A stretch of 64,000 nt of DNA from an uncultured Mycoplasmatota bacterium. Its GTDB lineage: Bacteria > Bacillota_I > Bacilli_A > RF39 > UBA660. The notes under the pieces are model-generated. The model made no database searches. It was not told where the DNA came from and saw nothing but the letters and a program-made list of their open reading frames with translations. This document shows positions 26,077 to 36,254 of this stretch, piece by piece. A program made the translations under genes and the position numbers. The stretch is from the NCBI GenBank assembly GCA_947056845.1, contig CAMSCJ010000004.1, positions 42,891 to 106,890 of the forward strand, written 5' to 3'. How positions within the stretch are numbered: position 1 is the first letter of the stretch; every line of letters starts with the position of its first letter.

Positions 26077-26835
26077 TCATTTTTTTATTATTTTATCAAA
26101 AGTTTTCCTATAGTGTACAATATTATCGTTTTCTATTTTCCTTTGGGTATTCTTATATACAATTAATTTATTATCCTTTATAATACAATCTGCTATTATA
26201 TAATAATCTTTAGTAGAATATAAAATAACATTGCTATTAATATTGTCATTAGGAATTATTTTATAATCTTTGGTACAAATAGTATTTAAAAAACCTAAGC
26301 CTATAATTACTATAAATGTGATAATAAAAACTATAAATATGTTTTGGATTAGATCTATCCATAAAACAAATCCACTTTCTTTATTTTTTAATATATTAAT
26401 AAATTTAGAAACTTTTTTAATATATAATTTTAAAAAAACTAAACAAACAAGCATTCCAAGAAAATATAAAATAATGTTAAAATTGTTATTATATAGGGAT
26501 TTAATGCTTAATAATGAATATATAGGTATAAAAAAGGTTAAAAATTTAATCCAGTTTTTTATCTTTTCATTTTTGGAATTTGAGATATTATACATTAATA
26601 TAAGTAAAAATATTATTATTCCTAACGAAAAACTCGCATACATTAAATTATTTACAATGCTAATGGAATCTTGGGCAAAAAACACTTCGTCTATTCCCCA
26701 AAAATAGAACCATTGCATTTTATAAATATAATCTGAAAATTGAAATATAACAACTAAACTAGATAATAGAATTGCTAATACCCCTAAAATTGTTGAAAAT
26801 GATGTTAATATTTTTGGTTTCTCATTTTTAATCAT
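26077..26835 (-). CDS. uncharacterised four-helix membrane protein
   Basis: 252 residues: hydrophobic helices at about 13-35, 62-82, 95-140 (two) and 165-190, then a soluble extracellular-looking C-terminal domain (about 195-252) with a beta pattern. I do not recognise a family. The stop codon is TGA, one of the few in this window. AAAGGAG precedes the ATG. It has its own TATAAT promoter with a 12-base palindrome just upstream. Confidence 0.75.
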   Translation of the reverse strand: MIKNEKPKILTSFSTILGVLAILLSSLVVIFQFSDYIYKMQWFYFWGIDEVFFAQDSISIVNNLMYASFSLGIIIFLLILMYNISNSKNEKIKNWIKFLTFFIPIYSLLSIKSLYNNNFNIILYFLGMLVCLVFLKLYIKKVSKFINILKNKESGFVLWIDLIQNIFIVFIITFIVIIGLGFLNTICTKDYKIIPNDNINSNVILYSTKDYYIIADCIIKDNKLIVYKNTQRKIENDNIVHYRKTFDKIIKK

Positions 26836-26864
26836 GCAAATTCTCCTTTTACTAAAACATCTAT

Positions 26865-26906
26865 ATTATACAAAAAATACACTTTAAGCAATAATTTCTT
26901 AAGAAA
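26865..26906 (-). promoter_or_regulatory. promoter and palindrome before the gene at 26077
   Basis: On the - strand TTGCTT (26891-26886) and TATAAT (26870-26865) are 15 bases apart. The perfect palindrome TTTCTTAAGAAA (26895-26906) sits just upstream of the -35 and could be an operator or part of a topB 3' hairpin. Confidence 0.4.
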
Positions 26907-26938
26907 TAATATATAAAATTTAAATATTGCTTCTTAAA

Positions 26939-29041
26939 TCAACTATCAAAACTAAAATTAATTTTACCATCATTATCTAAAACTAAATATCCAGAAAAAT
27001 CTTTATTATTTTTCGATTTAAAACCATTTATTTTAAATGTTTTTTTATTTTTCAATAAATCCATAGCCATATTCTTTGAAATAACTCTTTTACAAATAAC
27101 AAAATTGATTTTAAAGTTGCAACCATCTTTATAACCTGTACAACCGTAATTATAACGTGTTTTAACAACATTTTTACCACATAATGGGCAAATGCCTACG
27201 ACATCATTAAAAAAGCCTGTATCTGTGTTTATTCCATTATTATTGCGTTTATCAAAAACCTCATTAATTTCTTTTTTAGTAAGTTCGATTACATCACTTA
27301 TTGTTAATTCACCACGGAATACTTTCTTTAATCCTTGACCTAAAGTACTCGTTTTATATTTATCCATATTAATATTCATTTGTAATAATGATTCTATCAA
27401 ATATTCACCACCTGGTAGTATATAATAAACATCCTTTTTTAATTCAATATATTTACTATTAATAGCATTCTCAATTATACCTGTCCTTGTTGCTTCTGTA
27501 CCTAATTCTAAGCCCTCAAAAATTGCCTTATAATCTTCACTATCATCTTCGTTTTCATCATCAACTTTTGCCTTATCATCTTTAAATGGATTTTTTAAAT
27601 AATTATTTAATGTCTCTATTGTATAATGTTTAGGTGGTGTTTTTTTCTTCTCTTTAGGTTCAAAACTAATATTAACTTCATCATTAATATTTATATTTGG
27701 TAAAATTTTATCATTCTTTGTATACTCATCATATTTTGTCCAACCTTTATCTATAATAACATTTCCTTTTAAGATAAACTCTTCTAACCCACCAACCTGA
27801 ATTTTAATTTCAGTTTTTTCTATCTTACAATCCTCACTACAAAATACAGCGATAAAGCGATTAATAACAGCTGTATAAACTAAATTTTCGTCATTAGATA
27901 ATCTTGATTTATCGGGAATTTTATAAGTTGGAGTAAGTGCCGAATGCGACTCAATTTTACTATCATCAAAAATCGTTTTTTTGTCTTTAAACTCAACTGG
28001 ATAATTTAATTTTGAGAAATTTTCAATTATTTTTTTTATTTTATCTTTTTCATTAGTTGCTAAATATTCTGAATTTGTTCTAGGATAAGTCAAATATCCT
28101 TCTTCATACAATTTTTGAACGATAGAAAGGGATTTATCCATAGGCATTTTATATTTTTTGCCTAAATAATTTTGTAGTTTAGTTAAAGAGTATAATTTAC
28201 CTGGCGCCAAAACATCTCTTTTACTATTTTTATAAGTAACAATAGCTTTTTCTTGGTTATATTTTTCGCATAGTTTTTTAGCTTTTTCTAGTTCATTTTT
28301 ATCAAATTTTTCTTTAGAATTTAATTCAATGACCTCACCATTTGTTTCTGCTTCTGAAGAAATCCCATAATAGATGTCAGGAACAAATTCTTTGATACTC
28401 CTATCACGATCATAAATAGCTTTTACAATAGGTACAATAACTCTTCCTACCCTAAGTAATGTACCTGTTTTTAAAGTTGCATAACGTGTCAAATTAACAC
28501 CATATAGCCAATCAATATAAGTTCTAGCAAATCCTTCATTAGCAAGATTATCATACTGAGTTTCATTTTTCATTTCTTTTAAACCTTGTGAAACAGTTTC
28601 AGGTGTTTGATCAGGTAACCATAACCTCAATAATTCTTTTTTTGTTTCCAATGCATTATCAATACATAAACGAACGATTATTTCTCCCTCGCGGTCTGAG
28701 TCGCCAGCATTAACAATTTTTTCAACATCTTTTCGATTACATAAACTTTTAATAGTATTAAATTGTTTTAAAATGCCTTTATCAATTTGTTTATTTTTAT
28801 CTTTTTTTAAAGAAAACATAAATTTTTCAGGAAAACAAGGAATATTATTTAAATTCCACTTAATATTATCAATTTTTTCGTTAGAATAATCCTCAATATC
28901 ATATAAAGTAAATAGATGCCCAAAAGCCCAAGTTATAATATAGTCTCCATTTTCAAAATAGCCATCCATTTTTTTCATAGTTCCAATTCCTGCCACAATA
29001 TTACGTGCCAGCGAAGGTTTTTCAGCAATTATTAAAATCAT
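26939..29041 (-). CDS. topB: DNA topoisomerase III (type IA)
   Basis: 700 residues. The Toprim domain opens ILIIAEKPSLARNI and holds AGDSDREGE. The catalytic Tyr is in GYLTYPRTNSEYL. A four-Cys zinc element near the C-terminus (CPLCG about residue 620, with GCTGYKDGC) completes the protein. It relaxes and decatenates DNA by single-strand passage. The stop is TGA. GAGGAGTAG lies before the ATG. An acidic insert (DDENEDDSED, about residue 495) is unlike the neighbours. Confidence 0.95.
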   Translation of the reverse strand: MILIIAEKPSLARNIVAGIGTMKKMDGYFENGDYIITWAFGHLFTLYDIEDYSNEKIDNIKWNLNNIPCFPEKFMFSLKKDKNKQIDKGILKQFNTIKSLCNRKDVEKIVNAGDSDREGEIIVRLCIDNALETKKELLRLWLPDQTPETVSQGLKEMKNETQYDNLANEGFARTYIDWLYGVNLTRYATLKTGTLLRVGRVIVPIVKAIYDRDRSIKEFVPDIYYGISSEAETNGEVIELNSKEKFDKNELEKAKKLCEKYNQEKAIVTYKNSKRDVLAPGKLYSLTKLQNYLGKKYKMPMDKSLSIVQKLYEEGYLTYPRTNSEYLATNEKDKIKKIIENFSKLNYPVEFKDKKTIFDDSKIESHSALTPTYKIPDKSRLSNDENLVYTAVINRFIAVFCSEDCKIEKTEIKIQVGGLEEFILKGNVIIDKGWTKYDEYTKNDKILPNININDEVNISFEPKEKKKTPPKHYTIETLNNYLKNPFKDDKAKVDDENEDDSEDYKAIFEGLELGTEATRTGIIENAINSKYIELKKDVYYILPGGEYLIESLLQMNINMDKYKTSTLGQGLKKVFRGELTISDVIELTKKEINEVFDKRNNNGINTDTGFFNDVVGICPLCGKNVVKTRYNYGCTGYKDGCNFKINFVICKRVISKNMAMDLLKNKKTFKINGFKSKNNKDFSGYLVLDNDGKINFSFDS

Positions 29042-29079
29042 AATACTACTCCTCTATAAATAATATTATAACAAAAATT

Positions 29080-29110
29080 AAAAAAAAAAGAATTAGTTTT
29101 ACCTAATTCT
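29080..29110 (-). terminator. intrinsic terminator after deoB
   Basis: On the - strand AGAATTAG pairs with CTAATTCT (29110-29103 and 29096-29089), followed by a run of nine T. It ends the xerD-deoB unit. Confidence 0.88.
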
Positions 29111-30272
29111 ATTTTAATTTATCCAAAAAACTTTTTCCTACTTTAGGCATTTCAGCTTTAAAATTATCAGCTATAGTAGCACCAATATCAGCAAAAGATT
29201 GCAAATATGGTAATTCACCACGTTGCTTAAAATTTCTAGAAAAAATAAGAACAGGAACATTTTCTCTTGTATGATCAGTTCCAATATAGGTAGGATCATT
29301 ACCATGGTCAGCTGTAATTATTAATAAATCATCTGGTTTTAAAGAATTAACAATATTAGGTAAGTATTTATCAAATTCACTCAAGGCACTGGCATAACCT
29401 TCAACATCACGACGATGACCATATTTACTATCAAAGTCATTTAAATTTGTAAAACTTAAACCTTTAAAATTTAATTTCATTAATTTTACTAGTTTTTTAA
29501 TTCCATCTAAATTATCAACAGCTCTTGTTGCAGCTGTAATTCCACGATTATTAAAAATATCGCAAATTTTTCCAATCGTTAAAATATCATAACCTTTATC
29601 TTTTAAATTATCTAAAACCGTTTTTTCATTTGGATCTAAAGCGAAATCGTGACGATTGCTAGTTCTTTCAAAAGAGCCAGGTTTACCTGAAAAGGGATTG
29701 GCTATAACTCTTCCAATTCGCCATTCTTCATTCAAAGTTAATTGACGAACAGTTTCACAAATACGATACAATTCCCTAACAGGAATAATTGATTCATGGG
29801 CAGCAATGTGCAATACAGAATCAGCTGAAGTATAAATAATTAAATTGCCTGTTTTCATATGTTCAACACCAAGTCGTTCAATTATCTCATGACCATTTTC
29901 ACTACAATTACCTATTACATGACGTCCAGTTTCATACTCAATAGCTTCAATTAATTCTTTAGGAAATCCTGTTTCAGTAAATGTCTTAGGCGCTATATCG
30001 GTTTTTAAACCCATAAGTTCTAAATGACCAGTTAACGAATCCTTACCATTACTAGTAGGAATCGCCTTCGTATAATATCCAATAGTTTTTTCCTCACTCA
30101 GATCTAAAATATTTAAAAGTCCCATTTTTTCTAAATTTGGTAATTTAACATTAGTTTTTTCAATAATATGGCCAAGTGTATTAGCTGGCCCATCGCCATA
30201 TTTATCAGAATCTTTAGTTGAACCTACACCAACCGAATCCAAAACAATTAAAAAAACTCTTTTATATTTCAT
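29109..30272 (-). CDS. deoB: phosphopentomutase
   Basis: 387 residues of the alkaline-phosphatase superfamily. The N-terminal VLDSVGVGS and the C-terminal ITADHGNDPTYIGTDHTREN hold metal-binding residues. It converts ribose 1-phosphate and deoxyribose 1-phosphate to the 5-phosphates during nucleoside use. It follows xerD with a 24-base gap, the same order as ripX-drm in Bacillus. No punA follows; a terminator does. Confidence 0.96.
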   Translation of the reverse strand: MKYKRVFLIVLDSVGVGSTKDSDKYGDGPANTLGHIIEKTNVKLPNLEKMGLLNILDLSEEKTIGYYTKAIPTSNGKDSLTGHLELMGLKTDIAPKTFTETGFPKELIEAIEYETGRHVIGNCSENGHEIIERLGVEHMKTGNLIIYTSADSVLHIAAHESIIPVRELYRICETVRQLTLNEEWRIGRVIANPFSGKPGSFERTSNRHDFALDPNEKTVLDNLKDKGYDILTIGKICDIFNNRGITAATRAVDNLDGIKKLVKLMKLNFKGLSFTNLNDFDSKYGHRRDVEGYASALSEFDKYLPNIVNSLKPDDLLIITADHGNDPTYIGTDHTRENVPVLIFSRNFKQRGELPYLQSFADIGATIADNFKAEMPKVGKSFLDKLK

Positions 30273-30296
30273 AGTAACTCCTCTTCCTATCCTTTT

Positions 30297-31202
30297 TTAA
30301 TTAGAATGTGGATGACTTTTTTTATAATCATCACTTATTTTATTTTTAGAAATATGTGTATATATTTGAGTTGTCGATATATCTGAATGTCCAAGCAATT
30401 CTTGAATACTTCTTAAATCAGCTCCACAATTCAACATATGAGTAGCAAATGAATGCCTTAAAGTATGAGGTGAAATTTCTGATTTAATGTTTTTCTCTAA
30501 AGCAATAGCCTTAATTATCTTAAAAAAAGCTTGTCTAGATATCTTGCTACCACGACTCGATAAAAACAAATAATCCGAACTTTGTTTTTTTAATAAATCT
30601 GGTCTATATGTAGACATGTATATCTCTAATGCATCAAGTGCACAATCTCCAATTGGTATAATCCTCTCTTTTGAGCCCTTTCCAAAAACTCTCACAAGTG
30701 CCTCATCTAAAGACACATCAACTACTTTTAAATTTATCAGTTCGCTTATTCTAAGACCACTAGAATACATTAATTCAAGCATAGCCTTATTTCTAGCTGA
30801 ATACTTATCAGTCACACTTATATCTAATAATTTATCTATTTCTTCAATTGATAAAACATTAGGTAATGTCTTTGGAATTTTTGGTAAATCGATAAACATA
30901 ACTAAATTATTATCCAAATAATTTTCTGTAACCAAAAATTTATAAAATGAGCGCAATGTCGAAATATTATGAGAAATACTTTTTTCACTTAATTTAGATT
31001 GATTTAAATACTTTAAATAATCACGTAAATCATTTTTACTAATATTTTTTATTGATATATTTTTAAAAAACAAAAAAAATTTTTCCAAATCATTTTTATA
31101 AGAGCAAATTGTATCCTCACTATATTTTTTGTCAATTAGTAGATAATTTATGAAATCTTTTCCTTCTTGTGTAAAATTATCATTATAATTTAGTGTCTTC
31201 AT
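30297..31202 (-). CDS. xerD: tyrosine recombinase XerD
   Basis: 301 residues: an N-terminal SAM-like DNA-binding domain (about 1-100) and the catalytic domain with all active residues visible: Arg in SSGLRISEL, His and Arg in SPHTLRHSFATHM, His in ELLGHSD and the Tyr nucleophile in TTQIYTHIS. Site-specific recombination resolves chromosome dimers at dif. Its place before deoB supports XerD over other family members. GGTGGAAGG precedes the ATG. Confidence 0.93.
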   Translation of the reverse strand: MKTLNYNDNFTQEGKDFINYLLIDKKYSEDTICSYKNDLEKFFLFFKNISIKNISKNDLRDYLKYLNQSKLSEKSISHNISTLRSFYKFLVTENYLDNNLVMFIDLPKIPKTLPNVLSIEEIDKLLDISVTDKYSARNKAMLELMYSSGLRISELINLKVVDVSLDEALVRVFGKGSKERIIPIGDCALDALEIYMSTYRPDLLKKQSSDYLFLSSRGSKISRQAFFKIIKAIALEKNIKSEISPHTLRHSFATHMLNCGADLRSIQELLGHSDISTTQIYTHISKNKISDDYKKSHPHSN

Positions 31203-31264
31203 ATACCTTCCACCATTATAATTATAAACTAGTTAATAAAAAAAGTCAAAATAAATTTATATAC

Positions 31265-31849
31265 TTATTTTTTTACTAAAACATTTATAACCTGCTGTTT
31301 ATTTTTTAAGGATATTGTTTCTATATTAGGCTCTAAATCGACATTCAAATTATCTTGCTTATATAATACTTTAGTATTTTTAGAATGATCAATATTAATA
31401 GCTAAATTTGCTAAATTATCCCTACCAGCATAGTCAACAATATCGTTAAAATATACTCTTCTAATTTGTTCAGTACCAACAATAAAGTTATCATTATGAA
31501 AATTGTAGGCTGAATTAAAGGTTATAGCTATATCATTATCTTGAATAAAGTAATCGTGAATAATAAAATTATTTTCAAATCTATTAGTATCCTTTTGAAA
31601 TATAAATTCAATTTGTTCCAAATTTATACCTTCATTATAAAAACCGAATGTAATCCAGATTTCTTCAGAATCTTCAAAATGAGAAATTTTTAAATCTAAA
31701 TTATTTTTTAATCGTGCAGATACAATAACCCAATGAGAATAATTTTTTCTTTTTATCTCAATTGTATTTTCCTTTATTTCAAAATTCAGTTGTTTTAGAA
31801 AATCATTAAATAGTTTAAAATTGTAATTACCATAGATTTGCTCTAACAT
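31265..31849 (-). CDS. uncharacterised 194-residue protein
   Basis: A soluble, mainly beta protein with acidic and aromatic residues and no signal peptide or membrane helix. I do not recognise a family. The ATG at 31849 is preceded by AAGGAG at a normal distance; the ATG at 31864 would place that site inside the gene. It lies upstream of xerD on the same strand with a 62-base gap. Confidence 0.72.
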   Translation of the reverse strand: MLEQIYGNYNFKLFNDFLKQLNFEIKENTIEIKRKNYSHWVIVSARLKNNLDLKISHFEDSEEIWITFGFYNEGINLEQIEFIFQKDTNRFENNFIIHDYFIQDNDIAITFNSAYNFHNDNFIVGTEQIRRVYFNDIVDYAGRDNLANLAINIDHSKNTKVLYKQDNLNVDLEPNIETISLKNKQQVINVLVKK

Positions 31850-32007
31850 AAAATTCTCCTTCATTAGACATCATTTACGTATAAATTTACTAAAAAAGCA
31901 ATTTATATCTCTATTATATCACTATTATAAATAATTAACATCGCCTAATTTTAAGATAGACTTTAATTTTCATATATTTTTTGGTAAAATTATTCTGGGT
32001 GATAAAT

Positions 32008-33219
32008 ATGGCAGAACCATTAGCAATTAAAATGCGTCCGAAAAAATTAGATGATATTGTCGGTCAACAACATTTAATTGGTCAAAACAAAATAATAAGA
32101 AACTTAGTTAATAATAAAAAGTTGTTTTCAATGATTTTATATGGCAAACCAGGTATTGGTAAAACAACTATCGCAACCGCTATAACTGAAGAACTAGGTT
32201 TACGTTATCGCTTACTTAATGCAACTATAAATAATAAAAAAGATTTTGATATTGTTGTTGAAGAAGCAAAAATGTATGGGAATATGGTTGTTATTATGGA
32301 TGAAATTCACCGTTTAAATAAAGATAAACAAGATTTACTTTTGCCTTATTTAGAAAGTGGTTTAATAACTTTAATTGGTATGACGACTTCTAATCCCTAT
32401 CACAAAATTAATCCAGCCATTCGTAGTCGTTGCCAAATTTTTGAATTAAAAGAATTAGAAACTGAAGATATAAAACAAGGCTTAAAAAAAGTCGTTGAAC
32501 AAAATATTTTAGAAAATATCCAAATAGATGATGAAAGTATAAATTTAATAAGTAGATTAGCTAGTGGTGATTTAAGATATGCTTACAATCTACTAGAAAT
32601 CGCTTATTATTCAACTAATGATTTTAAAATTGATACTGATGTAATTAAAAGTATAAATAGTAAGCCCGTTTTTTTTCATGATAAAAACGATGATGGTTAT
32701 TATGATGCTATTAGTGCTTTTCAAAAATCAATTCGTGGTAGTGATGTTAATGCTGCCCTACACTATTTAGCTCGATTAATTGAAGCTGAAGATTTAGATA
32801 TTATTTATCGTAGAATGACAGTTATAGCCTACGAAGATATAGGTTTAGCTAATTCATCAATGGGTCCAAAAGTTGATGCAGCCATTAACGCTTGTGAACG
32901 CCTTGGACTACCTGAAGCCCAAATCATATTATCCAATATTGTTATTGAATTAGCCTTATCGCCTAAATCCAATAGTGCCTACTTAGCGATTGATGCTGCC
33001 CTAAATGACATAAGACGTGGCAATACTGGCAATGTACCTAATCATATTAAAACAAATTCTAATAACTACCTATATCCACATAACTACCCTAATCATTTCG
33101 TAAAACAACAATATTTACCAGATAAATTAGTTGGTAAAAAATACTATCAACCTGGCAATAATATAAATGAACGAAAATTAAAAGAAATAATGAATAAATT
33201 GGAGGAATTAAATAGATGA
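32008..33219 (+). CDS. rarA: replication-associated recombination protein RarA (MgsA)
   Basis: 403 residues of the clamp-loader AAA+ group. Visible parts: MRPKKLDDIVGQQHL, Walker A GKPGIGKTT, Walker B VVIMDEIHR, the sensor SNPYHKINPAIRSRC and the C-terminal tetramer domain (YRRMTVIAYEDIGLA). It acts at stalled replication forks. The ATG at 32008 has GGTGAT upstream; a TTG at 31981 lacks support. Its TGA stop overlaps the gpsA start (ATGA), so the pair is coupled. An extended -10, TGGTAAAAT, lies at 31982. Confidence 0.95.
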   Translation: MAEPLAIKMRPKKLDDIVGQQHLIGQNKIIRNLVNNKKLFSMILYGKPGIGKTTIATAITEELGLRYRLLNATINNKKDFDIVVEEAKMYGNMVVIMDEIHRLNKDKQDLLLPYLESGLITLIGMTTSNPYHKINPAIRSRCQIFELKELETEDIKQGLKKVVEQNILENIQIDDESINLISRLASGDLRYAYNLLEIAYYSTNDFKIDTDVIKSINSKPVFFHDKNDDGYYDAISAFQKSIRGSDVNAALHYLARLIEAEDLDIIYRRMTVIAYEDIGLANSSMGPKVDAAINACERLGLPEAQIILSNIVIELALSPKSNSAYLAIDAALNDIRRGNTGNVPNHIKTNSNNYLYPHNYPNHFVKQQYLPDKLVGKKYYQPGNNINERKLKEIMNKLEELNR

Positions 33220-34175
33220 ATATTACCATACTAGGAGCCGGTGCTTATGGCCTAGCTTTAGCAAACATTTTAAGCGATAAAAATGATGTAACTGTTTACT
33301 CTATTATTGAAAAAGAAATAAATTACTTAAAAAATACATATAGAAATGATAAATTGTTTCCTAATATACAATTATCAAAGAAAATATGTTTTACTAATAA
33401 TATTGATGAGGCTATTAACAATACTAATTTGATTATAATTGCCATACCAACTAACTATATTGAAGATACAATTAAATTATTAAAAAATAAAATAAACAAC
33501 AATATACACATTTGCATTGCGTCTAAAGGTATAAATGACGATACAAATAAATTTGCTTATGATATTGTTAAGGAAATATTAAAAACTGAAAATATTTCTA
33601 TTTTATCTGGTCCAAGTTTTGCTATAGATACCATAAAAAAAGAAACAATTATTTTAACACTAGCGGGAAATAATTCAAATGAAATTAAAACTATTTTCCC
33701 ACCAAGTTATATAAAAATCGAAACTACTAGTGACATAATTGGCGTTGAACTTACAGGAACACTAAAAAATATTTTTGCAATCGCATGCGGAATTCTCGAA
33801 GGAATTAACGCGTCAGAATCAACTAAAGCATCATTTTTAACAAAAGTAATAAGAGAAACAAGAAATTTGATTATATCATTTGGTGGGCATAATGAAACAA
33901 TTTTTTTATCTAGTGGTATTGGGGACATTATTTTAACTTGTAGTAGTAAAAAAAGTCGCAATTTTACCCTAGGTTATCTTATTGGGCAAAACGCTGATAA
34001 AAACAAAATAACTGAATATTTAAATACAACTACCGTTGAAGGCTTAGATGCTCTAAATTCTATTAAAATCTTATTAAAAGCTAAAAACATTAATAATGAA
34101 CTTATAAATTTAATTTATGATATTGTAAATAGTAAAATAATACCTAATGAGTTATTAAATTATGTAATCAAATAA
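33216..34175 (+). CDS. gpsA: NAD(P)H-dependent glycerol-3-phosphate dehydrogenase
   Basis: 319 residues. The nucleotide-binding start ITILGAGAYGLALA, the catalytic-Lys region VELTGTLKNIFAIACGI and the FLSSGIGDIILTCSS region are present. It makes sn-glycerol 3-phosphate for phospholipids. GGAGG lies nine bases before the ATG, which overlaps the rarA stop by four bases. A terminator follows. Confidence 0.95.
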   Translation: MNITILGAGAYGLALANILSDKNDVTVYSIIEKEINYLKNTYRNDKLFPNIQLSKKICFTNNIDEAINNTNLIIIAIPTNYIEDTIKLLKNKINNNIHICIASKGINDDTNKFAYDIVKEILKTENISILSGPSFAIDTIKKETIILTLAGNNSNEIKTIFPPSYIKIETTSDIIGVELTGTLKNIFAIACGILEGINASESTKASFLTKVIRETRNLIISFGGHNETIFLSSGIGDIILTCSSKKSRNFTLGYLIGQNADKNKITEYLNTTTVEGLDALNSIKILLKAKNINNELINLIYDIVNSKIIPNELLNYVIK

Positions 34176-34203
34176 AAGTGATCTGATAGTCACTTTATTT
34201 TAT
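34175..34203 (+). terminator. intrinsic terminator after gpsA
   Basis: AAAGTGA (34175-34181) and TCACTTT (34190-34196) form a 7-bp stem with an 8-base loop, then T-rich sequence. Confidence 0.75.
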
Positions 34204-34294
34204 TACTTAATATATTTTCACTAATTTATAAAAGTTTTTTTCACAAAGCGCTAATCTAAGAATAAAAAATAATCAATAATTAAATTGATTACCT

Positions 34295-35239
34295 TTAAAC
34301 TTCTAAAATAAATAATTCTAAGGCCATATTTTTATCAATAGTACCCATTTTTATACCTTCATCAATAGATGATAATTTTTTTAAATATTCTAATAATTTT
34401 TGACTAGAAAACTGATATGAACTTTCTAAAGCCTTTTGAACCCGATAAGGATGAATTCCTAAAATATTTGTAATATCTTTATTAGAATAACCTTTTTTTG
34501 ATAATTCTTTAACTTGATATATTATTCTAAATTGATTCGCAAGTCTTATAATAATTTGAATGGGCTCCTCTCCCTGTTTAACTAATTCCTGATATATTTT
34601 TAAGGCATTCTTAATATTTTTGCCAACAATGCTATTGGTTAATTCATTTAAATCAACATCAATAAACTCACTACAAACATTGTAAACATCATCAGTTGTA
34701 ATATTTTTATCTTCACCTTTATATAGTTTTAACTTTTCAATTTCTGATACTATTATAGCTAGATTTGATCCAACATAATCACTAAACACTTTAATGGTTG
34801 AAGAAGACATTTTATAGTCACCTAATTCCTGTTTAATAAAACTATCATTAGATTTTAATTTGTTAAATTCTTTGACATTCCCATTATTTTTCATATTCTT
34901 AACAATTTTTTTTCGATCATCAATTGACTCATCAGTATTTGTAAATATTAAAATCGTATCAGGATTAGGATTAGCTAAATATTTGATTAGCAAATCCGTA
35001 TTATGATTAGGTCCTTTTTTTCTAACTGCTACTGTAAATATATAAGAATTAGCAATCAAAATCATCTTTTTAGTACTAAATAAAGAACACATAGAAGCAT
35101 CTTCTAAGATATCATCAAGCAAATCATTTTCTAAATTATAATAACTTATATCAATATCATCTATATCATTATTTTTAGTAATATTTTTTATCTCGCGATT
35201 AATTAAAAATTCTTCAGTTCCATAAAATAAATAAACCAT
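34295..35239 (-). CDS. holA: DNA polymerase III delta subunit
   Basis: 314 residues. It opens VYLFYGTEEFLINREI, the pattern of clamp-loader delta subunits, with the C-terminal helical collar domain (LVKQGEEPIQIIIRLANQFR). Delta opens the sliding clamp for loading. AAGGATAT precedes the ATG. Its start overlaps the corA stop (TAATG), so the two share a transcript. Confidence 0.92.
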   Translation of the reverse strand: MVYLFYGTEEFLINREIKNITKNNDIDDIDISYYNLENDLLDDILEDASMCSLFSTKKMILIANSYIFTVAVRKKGPNHNTDLLIKYLANPNPDTILIFTNTDESIDDRKKIVKNMKNNGNVKEFNKLKSNDSFIKQELGDYKMSSSTIKVFSDYVGSNLAIIVSEIEKLKLYKGEDKNITTDDVYNVCSEFIDVDLNELTNSIVGKNIKNALKIYQELVKQGEEPIQIIIRLANQFRIIYQVKELSKKGYSNKDITNILGIHPYRVQKALESSYQFSSQKLLEYLKKLSSIDEGIKMGTIDKNMALELFILEV

Positions 35240-36177
35240 TATAACATATCCTTCTTTTTTAAAATTAAAGCAATTATGATTGATATAAAAATAGAAATAA
35301 TCAAAATAATTATAAAAGCAAAGGGATTATCAGATAGTTTTCCCATTGGAACATTCATTCCCATAAAAGACGAAATCATCGTCGGAATCGAAAGAACAAT
35401 CGTAATGCCTGCTAAAAACTTCATAATCCCATTAAGATTATTATTGATAATACTAGCATAAGTATCAGACATACTAGCCAAAATTTCTCGATAAATATTG
35501 GCTGTTTCAATCCCTTGTTTACTTTCAATCATCGCATCATCTAATAAATCCAAATCTTCTTCATACATATTAATAATATTGCCTTTAGATAACTTTTCTA
35601 AAATAATATCATTAGCCTTTAAACTAGTTACAAAATAAACCAAACTTTTTTGAATATGCATTAAATTAAGCAATTCTTTATTTGAAGTAGATTTTATCAA
35701 AGATTTTTCCTTATTCTCAATTTCACGATTTATCAAATTTAAATATTTTATATAAGAATTAGCAATTTTAAGTAATAATTGAATAATAAATCTTGTTTTT
35801 TTAGCAGTATCAACGCCCTTTATTTTATTATGCTTAAAATCATTAAATATCTCAGTTTCTTTCAAACAGACTGTTAAAAAATAATTACCATTCATAATTA
35901 TACCAACAGGAACAGTCGAATATTTATTTTTACTTTTTTTATCTTCAACATAAGGAACATCAACAACAATTAAAGTAGCCTTATCTTCTGTCTCAATTCT
36001 AGGTAACTCTTCATAGTCTAAAACTTTTAATATTAATGATTCTGGTATTTTAGTTTTTCCTATAACCTCTTTTATTTCATCAGCATTAGGATTTGATAAA
36101 TTTATCCAACTATTAGGCTCTATTTTTTTTAATTTTTCCATTTCACTATTAGGATTAGTCTTATATATTTTAAGCAT
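35239..36177 (-). CDS. CorA-family magnesium transporter
   Basis: 312 residues: a cytosolic funnel domain (about 1-245) with long helices, then two membrane helices at the C-terminus. The ion-selectivity GMN motif is in SFMGMNVPMG. It imports Mg2+ (some relatives carry Co2+ or Zn2+). GGTGATA lies before the ATG, preceded by TGTTATAAT (36202-36194), an extended -10. It is coupled to holA by a one-base overlap. Confidence 0.92.
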   Translation of the reverse strand: MLKIYKTNPNSEMEKLKKIEPNSWINLSNPNADEIKEVIGKTKIPESLILKVLDYEELPRIETEDKATLIVVDVPYVEDKKSKNKYSTVPVGIIMNGNYFLTVCLKETEIFNDFKHNKIKGVDTAKKTRFIIQLLLKIANSYIKYLNLINREIENKEKSLIKSTSNKELLNLMHIQKSLVYFVTSLKANDIILEKLSKGNIINMYEEDLDLLDDAMIESKQGIETANIYREILASMSDTYASIINNNLNGIMKFLAGITIVLSIPTMISSFMGMNVPMGKLSDNPFAFIIILIISIFISIIIALILKKKDML

Positions 36178-36254
36178 ATTATCACCTATAAATATTATAA
36201 CACAAATTATATTTATTAATTATTTAATAATAAATAATTACGAAAAAGTATAAT

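Noticed and set aside
26270..26707. Reading frame opposite the membrane protein at 26077
   Set aside because: Antisense shadow of the membrane helices; no ribosome binding site or promoter.
36218..36239. AT-rich palindrome between the histidine kinase and corA
   Set aside because: AATTATTTA and TAAATAATT can pair, but there is no T-run after the stem on the - strand and such pairings are common by chance in this AT-rich DNA.
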